Shown here piece after piece: positions 41,127-50,041 of a DNA stretch of 64,000 nucleotides. The notes below the pieces were generated by a model. The model was not told the DNA's origin. It saw only the letters and a program-made list of their open reading frames with translations, and searched no databases. The position numbers and the translations under genes are program-made. Positions within the stretch are counted from its first letter, which is position 1; each line of letters opens with the position of its first letter. Source of the stretch: Lachnospiraceae bacterium (lineage in GTDB: Bacteria; Bacillota; Clostridia; Lachnospirales; Lachnospiraceae); contig VSNH01000004.1 of assembly GCA_009774215.1 (NCBI GenBank), forward strand, positions 15,724 through 79,723, written 5' to 3'.

Positions 41127-41786
41127 ATGAAAATGATATCGGCAAACAAGTTGAACAGACTCTGGAAGAACGGAGTCGTTGCTAAAATGGTGGCAAAGAC
41201 GAGGGTTTTGAAGACAAAAGAGGAAATATTAGCAAATACCAACGCAGAGAATGTGGTTGGGGCGGCAACGGTTAAGGAGTTAATTAATAAAATGGCGGTA
41301 CAACCGAATTGGATCATAGATCAATCAACAGGCAAAATCACAGGCTATAAAACTCCGGGAGGTGCAGATACAGTGTTCCCTTTTAGCGGCACTTCGACAG
41401 CATTATTTGTTGGAAAGGTAACAGTTACAGGCAGAAATGGAGCAAAAAAAACGGGATCAATAAACGTGGTCGGCTGTACAGGATTTACAAAGAAATCAGA
41501 TACACAGCTTATTTGTAACGCAAGCGGATCGTACAATATTTATTCTACGATAAAGAAAAGCAACGATCACAAGAACTATGTCGGCAAGCTCTCCTTGAAG
41601 GTCAATAATGCTGCGGCTGTAAGCTATTCGTGCGGTGGAAGCGGTAGGAGCTATGCGTTCGAACAAGTAACATTAAGTTTGGCGAAAGGTGACACGATTG
41701 AAGTTGAAGCATCAATCACCTCAAATAATACCGAAACCGCTACTGTAACAAATATGGTTCAATGTTGCATTTGCAAGCCGGATTAA
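41127..41786 (+). CDS. Candidate receptor-binding tail fibre tip
   Basis: From ATG 41127 (GGAGGGC upstream), 219 residues. A short helical front (VLKTKEEILANTNAENVVGAATVKELINK) as seen in tail-associated proteins, then a beta-rich Gly/Ser/Thr domain with Cys residues (VTVTGRNGAKKTGSINVVGC, CNASGSYNIYSTIKKS, VQCCICKPD). AT-rich and unlike its neighbours, as expected of a fast-evolving fibre tip. Confidence 0.55.
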   Translation: MKMISANKLNRLWKNGVVAKMVAKTRVLKTKEEILANTNAENVVGAATVKELINKMAVQPNWIIDQSTGKITGYKTPGGADTVFPFSGTSTALFVGKVTVTGRNGAKKTGSINVVGCTGFTKKSDTQLICNASGSYNIYSTIKKSNDHKNYVGKLSLKVNNAAAVSYSCGGSGRSYAFEQVTLSLAKGDTIEVEASITSNNTETATVTNMVQCCICKPD

Positions 41787-41853
41787 ACCGGTGCAATTAC
41801 TATATTGATACAGAAACAGTAGCAGGGAAATTGAATATGTAACTTATCAGATG

Positions 41854-41876
41854 GAGCCAAAAGGCTCTTATTTTTA
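41854..41876 (+). terminator. Terminator after fibre genes
   Basis: GAGCC aaaa GGCTC followed by TTATTTTTA. Confidence 0.75.
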
Positions 41877-41896
41877 TCCAGAGAAAGGAGAAACTA

Positions 41897-42604
41897 ATGT
41901 TACACCTTGTGTATGTAGGAGAAAAAGAAAAAAAGTATGCAGTTGACTTCACGCAGGTGAGTGAACATGTAATGCAGATAACCGGCGATTTTCCGATCAA
42001 AGGGAACGGGTTTATATTGTCACGTATAAATTGCGAGGATGAATGGGATTATACAGGATTCAAAACAATTTATAGGAACATCGAAGGAGGGGCACAGTTT
42101 TCTGACGATGGCAGTGTGTATGTTGCGCCGCCGGAGCCGGAACCTGCGCCGGAGCCGGAACCATACGTTCCGACGCTGGAAGAAGTAAAAGAGATAAAGC
42201 TGCAGGAGATTGCAATGGAATGCGAGCAGGCGATCTATTTCGGGGTTGATGTTGTTCTTCCGGGCGGGACGGAGCATTTCAGCCTGACGGAGAAAGATCA
42301 GATCAATCTCTTCGGTAAGCAGGCGCAGATGGTGGCCGGAGCGGAGCGGTTTGAATATCATCAGGACGGACACCCGTGCAGATATTATACGAAAGAAGAA
42401 ATACAGATGATCGTGGAGACAGCGCTTGGATATGTGACATACCATACGACATACTGTAATGCGCTTAACGTGTGGATCAGGACGCTGGAAGATGCTGATA
42501 CAGTCAATTCAGTTGTATACGGCTGTGACATCCCGACAGAGTATCAGAGCGAAGTACTGAGGGATATACTTGCACAGCGCGAAGCAGGGAACGGGGAGGA
42601 GTAG
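41897..42604 (+). CDS. Tail fibre assembly-like protein
   Basis: The 235-residue protein has an N-terminal beta domain (YAVDFTQVSEHVMQITGDFPIKGNGFILSR), a Pro/Glu hinge (PPEPEPAPEPEPYVP) and a C-terminal domain with EIAMECEQAIYFGVDVVLPGG and FSLTEKDQINLFGKQAQM, seen in DUF4376-type and fibre-assembly proteins of clostridial phages. Confidence 0.65.
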   Translation: MLHLVYVGEKEKKYAVDFTQVSEHVMQITGDFPIKGNGFILSRINCEDEWDYTGFKTIYRNIEGGAQFSDDGSVYVAPPEPEPAPEPEPYVPTLEEVKEIKLQEIAMECEQAIYFGVDVVLPGGTEHFSLTEKDQINLFGKQAQMVAGAERFEYHQDGHPCRYYTKEEIQMIVETALGYVTYHTTYCNALNVWIRTLEDADTVNSVVYGCDIPTEYQSEVLRDILAQREAGNGEE

Positions 42605-42606
42605 GC

Positions 42607-43044
42607 ATGGAACTCCTATTGTTTCTGATCGGCGGTCGTGTGTATACGTGGATAGAGATACTTTGGAGAGGCTATACCCACTGGAGTATGTTTACTCTGG
42701 GCGGCGTCTGCTTCGTGCTTATGGGACTGCTAAACGAGTATAAGATCCCGTGGCACTGGTGTCTTTTGAGACAGGCGGTAGTGAGCGCGGTCATCATAAC
42801 GGTGTTTGAGTTTTTCGCAGGCTGCGTGGTTAATCTGTGGCTCGGCTGGGGTGTGTGGGACTACTCTGGTCTGCCATTTAACCTGTACGGCCAGATATGC
42901 TTATATTTTTCTCTGATTTGGATGCCACTGTCAGTAGTCGGAATCGTGCTTGATGACTGGATCAGGTATCTTATGTACTTATGGCTGCGCAAATACATTC
43001 CGTGGATGCAGGAGAGGGAACGGCCCCGTTACAGGATTGTGTAA
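42607..43044 (+). CDS. Integral membrane protein (putative ABC-transporter type IV-like)
   Basis: 145 residues with four hydrophobic segments. WRGYTHWSMFTLGGVCFVLMG and VWDYSGLPFNLYGQICLYFSLIW are typical of a small membrane family often named putative ABC transporter type IV and frequent in clostridial prophages. Exact function unknown; it could modify the envelope. Confidence 0.7.
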   Translation: MELLLFLIGGRVYTWIEILWRGYTHWSMFTLGGVCFVLMGLLNEYKIPWHWCLLRQAVVSAVIITVFEFFAGCVVNLWLGWGVWDYSGLPFNLYGQICLYFSLIWMPLSVVGIVLDDWIRYLMYLWLRKYIPWMQERERPRYRIV

Positions 43045-43099
43045 TGCGGGCAGGCGTTCTTTTTATATATATAAACTTAAAGGAAAGAAGGTGAAAAAT

Positions 43100-43420
43100 A
43101 TGGATTTTTGGGCATTTGTCCTTGCCTTGGGGATCCCGTCTGGAATCACAGCATTTTGCTTCGGGATTTTAGAGCGGAAGTTAGATAAGCGGGAAAAAAG
43201 ACGGGAAGAGAAAGAGAAGATCAGAGAGAAGCAGGAGCTTCTCGTAGTGAAAAGCATTGGGGCGGCACTTTCGCTCAGTGAGGCTACGGCGGAGGCGGTG
43301 GCAAGAATCCCGGATGCACACTGCAATGGTGATATGCACGCGGCACTGGAATATGCCAGAAAGATAAAACACGAGCAGAAAGATTTCTTGACGCAGCAGA
43401 GTATCGAAGCGATATTTTAA
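43100..43420 (+). CDS. Small anchored protein of lysis region
   Basis: From ATG 43100, 106 residues: an N-terminal membrane segment (WAFVLALGIPSGITAFCFG), a charged coiled coil (RKLDKREKRREEKEKIREKQEL) and IPDAHCNGDMHAALEYARKIKHEQKDFLTQQ, a conserved element of clostridial phage lysis clusters. Spanin- or holin-associated role possible but not shown. Confidence 0.65.
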   Translation: MDFWAFVLALGIPSGITAFCFGILERKLDKREKRREEKEKIREKQELLVVKSIGAALSLSEATAEAVARIPDAHCNGDMHAALEYARKIKHEQKDFLTQQSIEAIF

Positions 43421-43423
43421 CCG

Positions 43424-43801
43424 ATGGAGGTGAGGAAAACGGGAAGAGAACGGGATAAACCCATTTACAGAGTATGCCGTGAGTGTACATATTATAAAAA
43501 CTACTTAAAGACAAAGAGAAAGAAGAGAGCGGGTGGTTTCTTCTTTAAATGTCTGGTAAGCCTGGTCGTCTTACATGGAATGGTCTGCGTATCTATGTCT
43601 TACATTCTGGCATGGATGGAACATTCCCATGTAGTGGAAAGCGTAAGTTCTACGATCATTACCGAGATTGTCGCACCAATCGTCGTGTATGGTGCGACAA
43701 AGACGATCGAGAATATTTTCGAGAAAAACAGGCTCAAATTTAGTGAACCAATAGGAGCAGTTGCACCGGTGCAACCGGTAGAAATGGAGGAAGAATTATG
43801 A
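43424..43801 (+). CDS. Membrane protein of lysis region
   Basis: 125 residues: basic Cys-containing front (CRECTYYKNYLKTKRKKR), hydrophobic segments (CLVSLVVLHGMVCVSMSYILAW and IITEIVAPIVVYGATKTIENI). The C-terminal VAPVQ codons form a 16-bp palindrome. Probably holin-related. The ATG overlaps a GGAGGTGAGG, so the exact start is unclear. Confidence 0.55.
   Translation: MEVRKTGRERDKPIYRVCRECTYYKNYLKTKRKKRAGGFFFKCLVSLVVLHGMVCVSMSYILAWMEHSHVVESVSSTIITEIVAPIVVYGATKTIENIFEKNRLKFSEPIGAVAPVQPVEMEEEL
43760..43775. repeat. Palindrome GTTGCACCGGTGCAAC, variant 4
   Basis: Perfect 16-bp palindrome with the same GTTGC/GCAAC arms as the other three but a different centre. In frame it reads V-A-P-V-Q. Confidence 0.75.
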
Positions 43802-44106
43802 CAGTAACAGCATTTTTAATTATTTTGGCATCTAGTGCGGCGATTACTTCACTGTTAACGGAAGGAATTAAGAAATTTTTGGATGAGCAGAAGGTTACAT
43901 ATGCATCGAACATTCTCGTTCTTGCCATTGCGGTCATTGTTGGCTGCGGGGCGACAGTAATCTACTACGTCAATTGTCAGATTCCTTTTACGGCTTTGAA
44001 TAGCGTATACCTCGCGCTGATGGGGATTGCGAACTGGCTCGGGGCAACACTGGGATATGATAAAGTGCGGCAGACGATCGCGCAGATCGGGGCAAAGGAG
44101 GGTTGA
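43798..44106 (+). CDS. Holin
   Basis: 102 residues with three hydrophobic segments (TAFLIILASSAAITSLLTEGIK, NILVLAIAVIVGCGATVIYYV, LNSVYLALMGIANWLGATLG) and a location directly before the endolysin. Typical phage holin that makes membrane pores for lysis. Confidence 0.82.
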   Translation: MTVTAFLIILASSAAITSLLTEGIKKFLDEQKVTYASNILVLAIAVIVGCGATVIYYVNCQIPFTALNSVYLALMGIANWLGATLGYDKVRQTIAQIGAKEG

Positions 44107-44109
44107 GGT

Positions 44110-45279
44110 ATGAAAATAAGTCAGAAAGGCATAGACTTGATCAAAAAATTCGAGGGGTGCCGGCTCGATTCATACAAGTGCTCGGCAGGCAAGTGGACGA
44201 TCGGTTATGGACACACGGCAGGGGTCACGGCAGGGCAGAAGATATCACAGGCGCAGGCGGAAGCATATCTCCGCGCCGATCTGGAAAAGTTTGAGAAGCT
44301 GGTCGCGAAGTATGACAACGTATATCGCTGGACGCAGAATGAGTTTGATGCGCTGGTGTCATTTGCGTATAATACAGGCAGCATCGACAAGCTGACAGTG
44401 AACGGGAAACGGACAAAGGCGGAAGTCTCGGAGAAGATTCTCCTTTACGTCAAGGACGGAAACGGCAATGTTCTGCAGGGGCTCGTGAATCGGCGTAAAG
44501 CAGAGCAGGAGCTGTTTCTCAAGGCACCGTCCGCAGGGGAAGTGCCAGCGTCAAAGCCATCTGGAATATCAAAGGTCCTGATCGGAAGTGCGAGGCAGGA
44601 CGAGAACGGGCGTTACGCTGGAGGAGCCGCCGGTGACCAGACAGGCAAGGAAGTTTCAACGCAGGAATTTTATAAGCATTCAAAAGGCTGGTATGTACTC
44701 CGGGCAAAGAGAGCGGAGGTGGCGGCGAAACTTGCCAGCGCCATGCAGGCGGCATGTGACAACCAGAATATTGGTTATGACCAGGGGCAGCGGCTCGATA
44801 TCATCATCCAGCTCCGCAAGTATGGGTCGCTCGGCGGGATCACAGTAAAGACTGAGGCTGACTGCAGTTCCCTTGTCCGTGCGTGCTGTATCGAGGCGGG
44901 ATTTGACCCGGGCAATTTCACGACCAGCGATGAGGTGGCAGCTCTGGCGGGGACAGGCTATTTTGAACCGAAGGCGTCCGTCACATCAGCGGCGCAGCTC
45001 CGCGAGGGGGACATCCTTGTGACAAAAACAAAGGGTCATACGGTTATCGTTGTTTATACGGGCAGTTCAATGAGCAGGCAAACGATCAGGCGCGGAAGCA
45101 AAGGGGCAGACGTTCTCTATTTGCAGAAGCGGCTTGTCGCGAAGGGCTACTATATTGGGGAAATCGACAGTGATTTCGGCAAACAAACTGAGAATGCGGT
45201 CAAAGCATACCAGGACGAGCATGGGCTTGTAACTGATGGCATCGTAGGGGCTAAGACGTGGGCATCCCTTGAAAAGTAG
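44110..45279 (+). CDS. Endolysin with lysozyme, NlpC/P60-like and binding domains
   Basis: 389 residues. Residues 1-140 are a GH24 lysozyme (LIKKFEGCRLDSYKC, catalytic Glu15; KWTIGYGHT; FDALVSFAYNTG). Residues about 160-318 resemble an NlpC/P60 or CHAP-type amidase/peptidase with ADCSSLVRACC (Cys252) and KGHTVIVV (His310). The end (RRGSKGADVLYLQKRLVAKGYYIGEID ... FGKQTENAVKAYQDEHGL) is a peptidoglycan-binding domain. It would cut both glycan and peptide bonds. Confidence 0.88.
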   Translation: MKISQKGIDLIKKFEGCRLDSYKCSAGKWTIGYGHTAGVTAGQKISQAQAEAYLRADLEKFEKLVAKYDNVYRWTQNEFDALVSFAYNTGSIDKLTVNGKRTKAEVSEKILLYVKDGNGNVLQGLVNRRKAEQELFLKAPSAGEVPASKPSGISKVLIGSARQDENGRYAGGAAGDQTGKEVSTQEFYKHSKGWYVLRAKRAEVAAKLASAMQAACDNQNIGYDQGQRLDIIIQLRKYGSLGGITVKTEADCSSLVRACCIEAGFDPGNFTTSDEVAALAGTGYFEPKASVTSAAQLREGDILVTKTKGHTVIVVYTGSSMSRQTIRRGSKGADVLYLQKRLVAKGYYIGEIDSDFGKQTENAVKAYQDEHGLVTDGIVGAKTWASLEK

Positions 45280-45291
45280 TATACATACGTA

Positions 45292-45335
45292 GTAAAAAAA
45301 TGGCGGTAGGTGTTATTCTACCGCCATTTTGATAT
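45292..45335. terminator. Bidirectional terminator between endolysin and GNAT gene
   Basis: ATGGCGGTAG and CTACCGCCAT (45300-45309, 45318-45327), 8-nt loop, A-run on the left and TTTTG on the right, so it can serve both convergent genes. Confidence 0.85.
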
Positions 45336-45344
45336 AATATACTG

Positions 45345-45971
45345 TCAAAACATTGCGAATAACTGAAGTAAGTAATCTCCATTGATATCTGTTTCATCTC
45401 TGTCCAGTGTTCTTTTTCCGAATACTTTAAAATTGTTTTTTGTATAAAACGATAATAATTTTTCTTTATCTTCGCATTCAAGATACATAAATCTTCCGCC
45501 GATTTCGTTTTGGATATTACGGATTTTGTTAACTGCCAAGTGAAGTAAGTCGGCGCCAGAGATAAGGGTATCGTTTCCATCAGAATAGTTTTTGCCTAGT
45601 TGGGCGATCAGTGGGGCGGAAACCGTGTATTCTTGTTGGGCCTCATCATATACACCTTGATTTTTAAGTTTTTTCGCTTCTGTATTGCTCAGGACAGCTC
45701 TATCAACAGTGATAACTTTATATGTAATAGTATAATAGCCCACAAACTCCCTGTATTTTTTATCTTCGGTTTCCCAGAAAACTAAATGTGTTTTTGCAGT
45801 AGTTCTTTTTGAAAACTCAATAGCCTTATACTTTATAAAATTTTCGATGTCTTTATTTATCGGGCACGAAAAAGTGGAGAGAATGTTTTTTGTTTCATCC
45901 TCTCCTAGTTGGTCAAGCATATTACACAGATTCATTTCTACAAAATGTGTTTTGACAAACTTTTGTTCCAT
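45345..45971 (-). CDS. GNAT-family acetyltransferase-like protein
   Basis: From ATG 45971, 208 residues (ATG 45989 also possible). VGYYTITYKVITVDRAVL, a middle SAPLIAQLGKNYSDGNDTLISGADLLHLAVNKI and FMYLECEDKEKLLSFYTKNNFKVFGKR match the GNAT fold, including the acetyl-CoA loop region and the C-terminal Y-x-x-x-GF-like part. It follows a 58-residue gene by 1-3 bp. Such pairs can be toxin-antitoxin modules. AT-rich compared with the phage, suggesting separate acquisition. Confidence 0.72.
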   Translation of the reverse strand: MEQKFVKTHFVEMNLCNMLDQLGEDETKNILSTFSCPINKDIENFIKYKAIEFSKRTTAKTHLVFWETEDKKYREFVGYYTITYKVITVDRAVLSNTEAKKLKNQGVYDEAQQEYTVSAPLIAQLGKNYSDGNDTLISGADLLHLAVNKIRNIQNEIGGRFMYLECEDKEKLLSFYTKNNFKVFGKRTLDRDETDINGDYLLQLFAMF

Positions 45972-45972
45972 A

Positions 45973-46149
45973 TCATATGTTTTTACCAAAGAATTCTTTG
46001 ATTTTATCTCCTGTAAGTTCGTTACATTCCCTTGTCAGTGGTGCCGGCTTATACTTACTATTTTCTGCTTGGCTTAAAGCTGCAACAAATGTATGGGCAA
46101 GTTGTTTATCTCTTATTTTTACGTCTTTTAGGATACTTTTAGTTGCCAT
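45973..46149 (-). CDS. Small partner protein of the GNAT gene
   Basis: From ATG 46149 behind GGAGGTGATACGT, 58 residues (starts MATKSILKDVKIRDKQLAHTF, ends IKEFFGKNI). It looks like a small helical protein and could be the antitoxin or an adaptor. It is first in a two-gene leftward operon with an AT-rich promoter region upstream. Confidence 0.65.
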   Translation of the reverse strand: MATKSILKDVKIRDKQLAHTFVAALSQAENSKYKPAPLTRECNELTGDKIKEFFGKNI

Positions 46150-46374
46150 ACGTATCACCTCCAAATAATACATCGGCAAAATCTTGGATTTTCTTGTGTA
46201 ACAAAATATAATATTATATATATTTAAGTAAATATTATTTAATTATATATATATAATATATGTTTTTTATTATTGTTATTATAACTGAAAAAAGGGAAAA
46301 AACAATACATTTATAAAAAATAATCCATCTAAATGAATTTATTTGTGTTATGTCGATAGGTATGATACAAGATA

Positions 46375-46395
46375 TAGAAATTTGATGTTACATTC
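46375..46395. other. Right prophage boundary (attR region)
   Basis: AT-rich phage DNA (46,200-46,385, no gene seen) changes abruptly to a GC-balanced coding frame that starts without a start codon (Y-I-P-I-G-T-P at 46,389 on). The crossover core cannot be read without the left end. Confidence 0.6.
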
Positions 46396-46874
46396 CTATC
46401 GGCACGCCGATCATCGCCGTGGAATCCGGCTATGTGGAAGCCCTCGGCTGGAACCAGTACGGCGGCTGGCGTATCGGCATCCGCAGCTTTGACAAAAAAC
46501 GCTACTATTACTATGCCCATCTGCGGCAGAACTATCCTTATGCGGAGGGGCTTGCGGAAGGATCTGTGGTGACGGCGGGGGATGTGATCGGCTACATGGG
46601 GCATACCGGCTACAGCACGACGGAGAATGTAAACAATATCAAAACCGTACATCTGCACTGGGGACTGCAGCTTATCTTTGACGAGTCCCAGAAAGAAGGG
46701 AACAACGAAATCTGGGTGGACTGCTATGAGCTGTCCAAATTTCTTTACAAAAACCGCTGCGAGGTGGAGAAGGTGGGAGACACCAGAGAGTGGAAAAGAG
46801 TTGTGCCCATGACAGATCCGACAGCGGAGATATACAGGAAACGGACGGAAACTGGCGTTCGAAACAAAAATTAG
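46386..46874 (+). pseudogene. 3' half of an M23 peptidase gene interrupted by the prophage
   Basis: The open frame has IPIGTPIIAVESGYVEALGWNQYGGWRIGI, a YYYYAHL segment, VIGYMGHTGYSTTENV and VHLHWGLQLIF, which are the second half of a LytM/M23 zinc peptidase fold. The first metal ligands (H...D) and any signal peptide are missing, since the reading frame is cut upstream by TGA at 46,383. The 5' half should lie left of the recombinase. If the phage excises, the gene is restored. Confidence 0.82.
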
Positions 46875-47011
46875 CAAAGTGCACAAAAATAATCCGGAAG
46901 CGGAAAATAACTTGTTGAAAATAAGTAATGATTCAGCTATACTTTTGATAAAGCTATTTGTTATTTTGGCAAATGTTTTAGTAACAGGAGAGGGGTTATA
47001 GGAGAGGGATT

Positions 47012-48706
47012 ATGGGTAAAACAGAAAACAGTGTATCAGAGAACAAGAGTCAGGCGGCGCGGCTGAAAAGGCTTGTGCGTCAGGCGTTCGTGTCAGTGGC
47101 AGCTGGGGCGGTGTTGCTGCTTGCGCTTATCTTTTTCAACATGGCTATGTCCGGTATACATAGTGCGCAGGTCAACACGACCGTGGCGTTAAATCAGTAC
47201 CGGATTGCGTCAAAGACACTGACGTATGATATTCAGTCCTATGCCGTCACGGGGGAACAGCGTTACTATGACGGCTATATGAAGGAGCTGAACGAGGACA
47301 AGAACAGGGAGAAGGCGCTTGCGGCGCTGAAGAAGTGCGACCTCAAAGAGAGTGAGTGGACAAGCTTAAACCAGATAGCCGATATGTCGAACCACCTTGT
47401 TCCTTTGGAGGAGCAGGCGATCGCGCATGTGCAGGCGGGGGATTTGGCGGCAGCGCAGGCATGTGTGTTCAGCGCGGAATACGGTGATTCGGTAGAGCAG
47501 ATCAGCAAGCAGACGGATGATACGATTCTTACCATTTTGAACAGAAAAGACAAAAGGCAGACGGCAATGAAGGTGATGCAGTATCTGATGGAGCTTTTGT
47601 TTGCGCTGTCTTTCCTGTATCTTGTGAGAGAGTTTATCAAGACGATTAAGTTTTCCAAGAATGAGCTTTTGGAGCCGATCGTGAAGGTGTCTGACCAGAT
47701 GGAAGTGCTGGCGGGCGGAGAATTTCATGTGGAGCTCGAGCTGGAAACGGATGAGAGCGAGGTTGGCAGGATGGTTGCAGCCATCGCCTTTATGAAGGAA
47801 AATCTGCTTGGCATGATACGGGAGATTACCCAGACGCTGGAGCAGATGGGCAACGGCAATTATCGGGTTGACATCAGGCAGGAGTATGTGGGCGAGTTTA
47901 TCTCTATCAAAGATTCTCTTGTGCAGATTGCGGAGAAGATGCGGGAAACGCTCGGAACTCTTCGCAATGTCTCGGGGCAGATCGACAGCGGGTCGGAGCA
48001 GCTTGCGTTTGCGGCGCAGGATCTGGCCGAGAACTGTACGCTGCAGGCAGCGCAGGTATCGGAGCTGATGACGGCCTTCGACGCGATGACCAAGAGCATG
48101 GAGGAGAATGCGCGGGAGGCGGAAGAATCCGCGAGCATGGCTTCGGCGGCTGGTATGACACTGTCAAAGGGTAATGAGAAATTACAGGAGTTGAAGAGAT
48201 CGATTCAGGAGGTCGGCAGATGCTCCGAACAGATCAGCACGATTATTGAGGCGATAGAGGACATTGCGTCCCAGACGAACCTGCTGGCACTGAACGCGGC
48301 GATCGAGGCGGCGAGAGCGGGCGAGGCAGGAAGGGGCTTTGCCGTCGTGGCGGAGCAGGTGAAAAATCTGGCCAACGAGTCGGCAAATGCGGCGGGCAGG
48401 ACGACGGAGCTGATAGAGACGACGATTTCGGTGATGAACAAGAGTATTTCCATCGCGGAAGAGACGGAAGCTAACATGAATCAGGTGATGTCCGACGCGA
48501 AGGAAGCCACTGAGAAGATGGGACAGATTGAGCAGATTTTGAAGCGGGATACTGAGCGTATGCAGGAGCTGAATCAGAATGTAACGCAGGTTTCCTCCGC
48601 TGTTGACAACAACTCGGCCACATCGGAGGAGACGGCCGCCGTCAGCACGGAGCAGAAGACGCAGGTGGAGACGATGGTAGAATTAATGGAAAGATTTGAG
48701 ATTTAG
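47012..48706 (+). CDS. Methyl-accepting chemotaxis protein
   Basis: 564 residues. TM1 near 25-48 (SVAAGAVLLLALIFFNMAM), an external helical sensor (about 50-185), TM2 near 187-205, HAMP domain, then the signalling hairpin (IEDIASQTNLLALNAAIEAARAGEAGRGFAVVAEQVKNLANES, tip near residue 430). It would sense an unknown signal outside the cell and drive CheA. Stand-alone gene with its own ribosome site GGAGAGGG. Confidence 0.92.
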   Translation: MGKTENSVSENKSQAARLKRLVRQAFVSVAAGAVLLLALIFFNMAMSGIHSAQVNTTVALNQYRIASKTLTYDIQSYAVTGEQRYYDGYMKELNEDKNREKALAALKKCDLKESEWTSLNQIADMSNHLVPLEEQAIAHVQAGDLAAAQACVFSAEYGDSVEQISKQTDDTILTILNRKDKRQTAMKVMQYLMELLFALSFLYLVREFIKTIKFSKNELLEPIVKVSDQMEVLAGGEFHVELELETDESEVGRMVAAIAFMKENLLGMIREITQTLEQMGNGNYRVDIRQEYVGEFISIKDSLVQIAEKMRETLGTLRNVSGQIDSGSEQLAFAAQDLAENCTLQAAQVSELMTAFDAMTKSMEENAREAEESASMASAAGMTLSKGNEKLQELKRSIQEVGRCSEQISTIIEAIEDIASQTNLLALNAAIEAARAGEAGRGFAVVAEQVKNLANESANAAGRTTELIETTISVMNKSISIAEETEANMNQVMSDAKEATEKMGQIEQILKRDTERMQELNQNVTQVSSAVDNNSATSEETAAVSTEQKTQVETMVELMERFEI

Positions 48707-48735
48707 AAGGAGTTTCTGGCAGGTCGGAAAGTGGA

Positions 48736-48764
48736 TTGCAAAAACGAAATCCCTATGATACAAT
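48736..48764 (+). promoter_or_regulatory. Promoter of the butyrate operon
   Basis: TTGCAA (48736-48741), 17-bp spacer, TACAAT (48759-48764), about 97 bp upstream of thl. Confidence 0.75.
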
Positions 48765-48860
48765 AGTAACGGCGGACAATGACAAAAAAATAACAATCGT
48801 CGGCAAGCCTTGAATACAGGGCTTTTAAGTAAAAATAACACAAATATGGAGGAGAAGAAA

Positions 48861-50039
48861 ATGGCAAAAAAAGTTGTTTTGGCAGGCGCCTGCCGTACAG
48901 CAATCGGCACGATGGGCGGGGGCTTAAGCACCACACCGGCAGCAGAGCTGGGAGCAATCGTTATCAAGGAGGCGTTAAGCAGAGCGGGCGTGGCTCCTGA
49001 CCAGGTAGATCAGGTGTATATGGGTTGTGTAATTCAGGCAGGACAGGGCCAGAACGTGGCTCGCCAGGCCTCCATTAAAGCAGGGCTTCCCAATGAGGTT
49101 CCGGCAGTTACCATCAACGTGGTCTGCGGTTCCGGCTTAAACTGTGTGAACATGGCTGCACAGATGATTCAGGCAGGCGACGCTGACATCGTTGTTGCAG
49201 GCGGTATGGAGAATATGTCTATGGCTCCTTATGCGGTTATGCAGGGACGTTACGGTTACAGAATGAACAACGGCACGCTGGTTGACACTATGGTGAACGA
49301 TGCGCTGTGGGATGCTTTCAATAATTACCATATGATTATGACTGCGGACAATATCTGCAGAGAGTGGGGCCTTACCCGCGAGGAGCTGGATGAGTTTGCA
49401 CTCAAGAGCCAGACGAAGGCTGAGGCGGCACAGAAGAGCGGCGCATTCGACAAAGAGATCGTTCCCGTTATGGTGAAGAAGAAAAAAGAGATGGTTGAGT
49501 TCAAGGTTGACGAGGGACCGAGACCGGGATCTACCATCGAGGGCCTGCAGAAACTCCGTCCTATCAATCCCGACGGCTTCGTGACGGCAGGAAACGCTTC
49601 CGGCATCAACGACGGTGCGGCTGCCATCGTTGTGATGAGCGAGGAGAAGGCGAAAGAACTTGGCGTAACGCCTATGGCTACCTTCGTAGCGGGCGCACTT
49701 GCAGGCTGCAGACCTGAAGTTATGGGTATCGGTCCTGTTCCGGCTACAAAGAAGGTTATGGAGAAGGCCGACTACAAGATTGAAGATTTCGATATCATTG
49801 AGGCAAACGAGGCGTTTGCGGCACAGTCCGTAGCAGTCGGCAAGGAGCTTGGCATCGACGTAGACAAGCAGCTTAACCCCAACGGCGGCGCGATTGCACT
49901 CGGCCACCCGGTAGGCGCTTCCGGTGCGCGTATCCTTGTAACGCTGCTTCACGAGATGCAGGCGAAGGGCGCGAAGAAGGGTCTGGCTACGCTGTGTATC
50001 GGCGGCGGCATGGGTTGCGCAACTATCGTAGAAATGTAA
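48861..50039 (+). CDS. thl: Acetyl-CoA acetyltransferase (thiolase)
   Basis: Condenses two acetyl-CoA to acetoacetyl-CoA, the first step to butyryl-CoA. From ATG 48861 (GGAGGAGAAG upstream) it has 392 residues, normal for the family. Catalytic Cys89 in NVVCGSGLN, His349 in GHPVGASGA and Cys379 in LCIGGGMG are present. First gene of the operon. Confidence 0.97.
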   Translation: MAKKVVLAGACRTAIGTMGGGLSTTPAAELGAIVIKEALSRAGVAPDQVDQVYMGCVIQAGQGQNVARQASIKAGLPNEVPAVTINVVCGSGLNCVNMAAQMIQAGDADIVVAGGMENMSMAPYAVMQGRYGYRMNNGTLVDTMVNDALWDAFNNYHMIMTADNICREWGLTREELDEFALKSQTKAEAAQKSGAFDKEIVPVMVKKKKEMVEFKVDEGPRPGSTIEGLQKLRPINPDGFVTAGNASGINDGAAAIVVMSEEKAKELGVTPMATFVAGALAGCRPEVMGIGPVPATKKVMEKADYKIEDFDIIEANEAFAAQSVAVGKELGIDVDKQLNPNGGAIALGHPVGASGARILVTLLHEMQAKGAKKGLATLCIGGGMGCATIVEM

Positions 50040-50041
50040 CA

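Noticed and set aside
40440..41786. Diversity-generating retroelement at the fibre genes
   Set aside because: No reverse transcriptase and no template/variable repeat pair found in the window.
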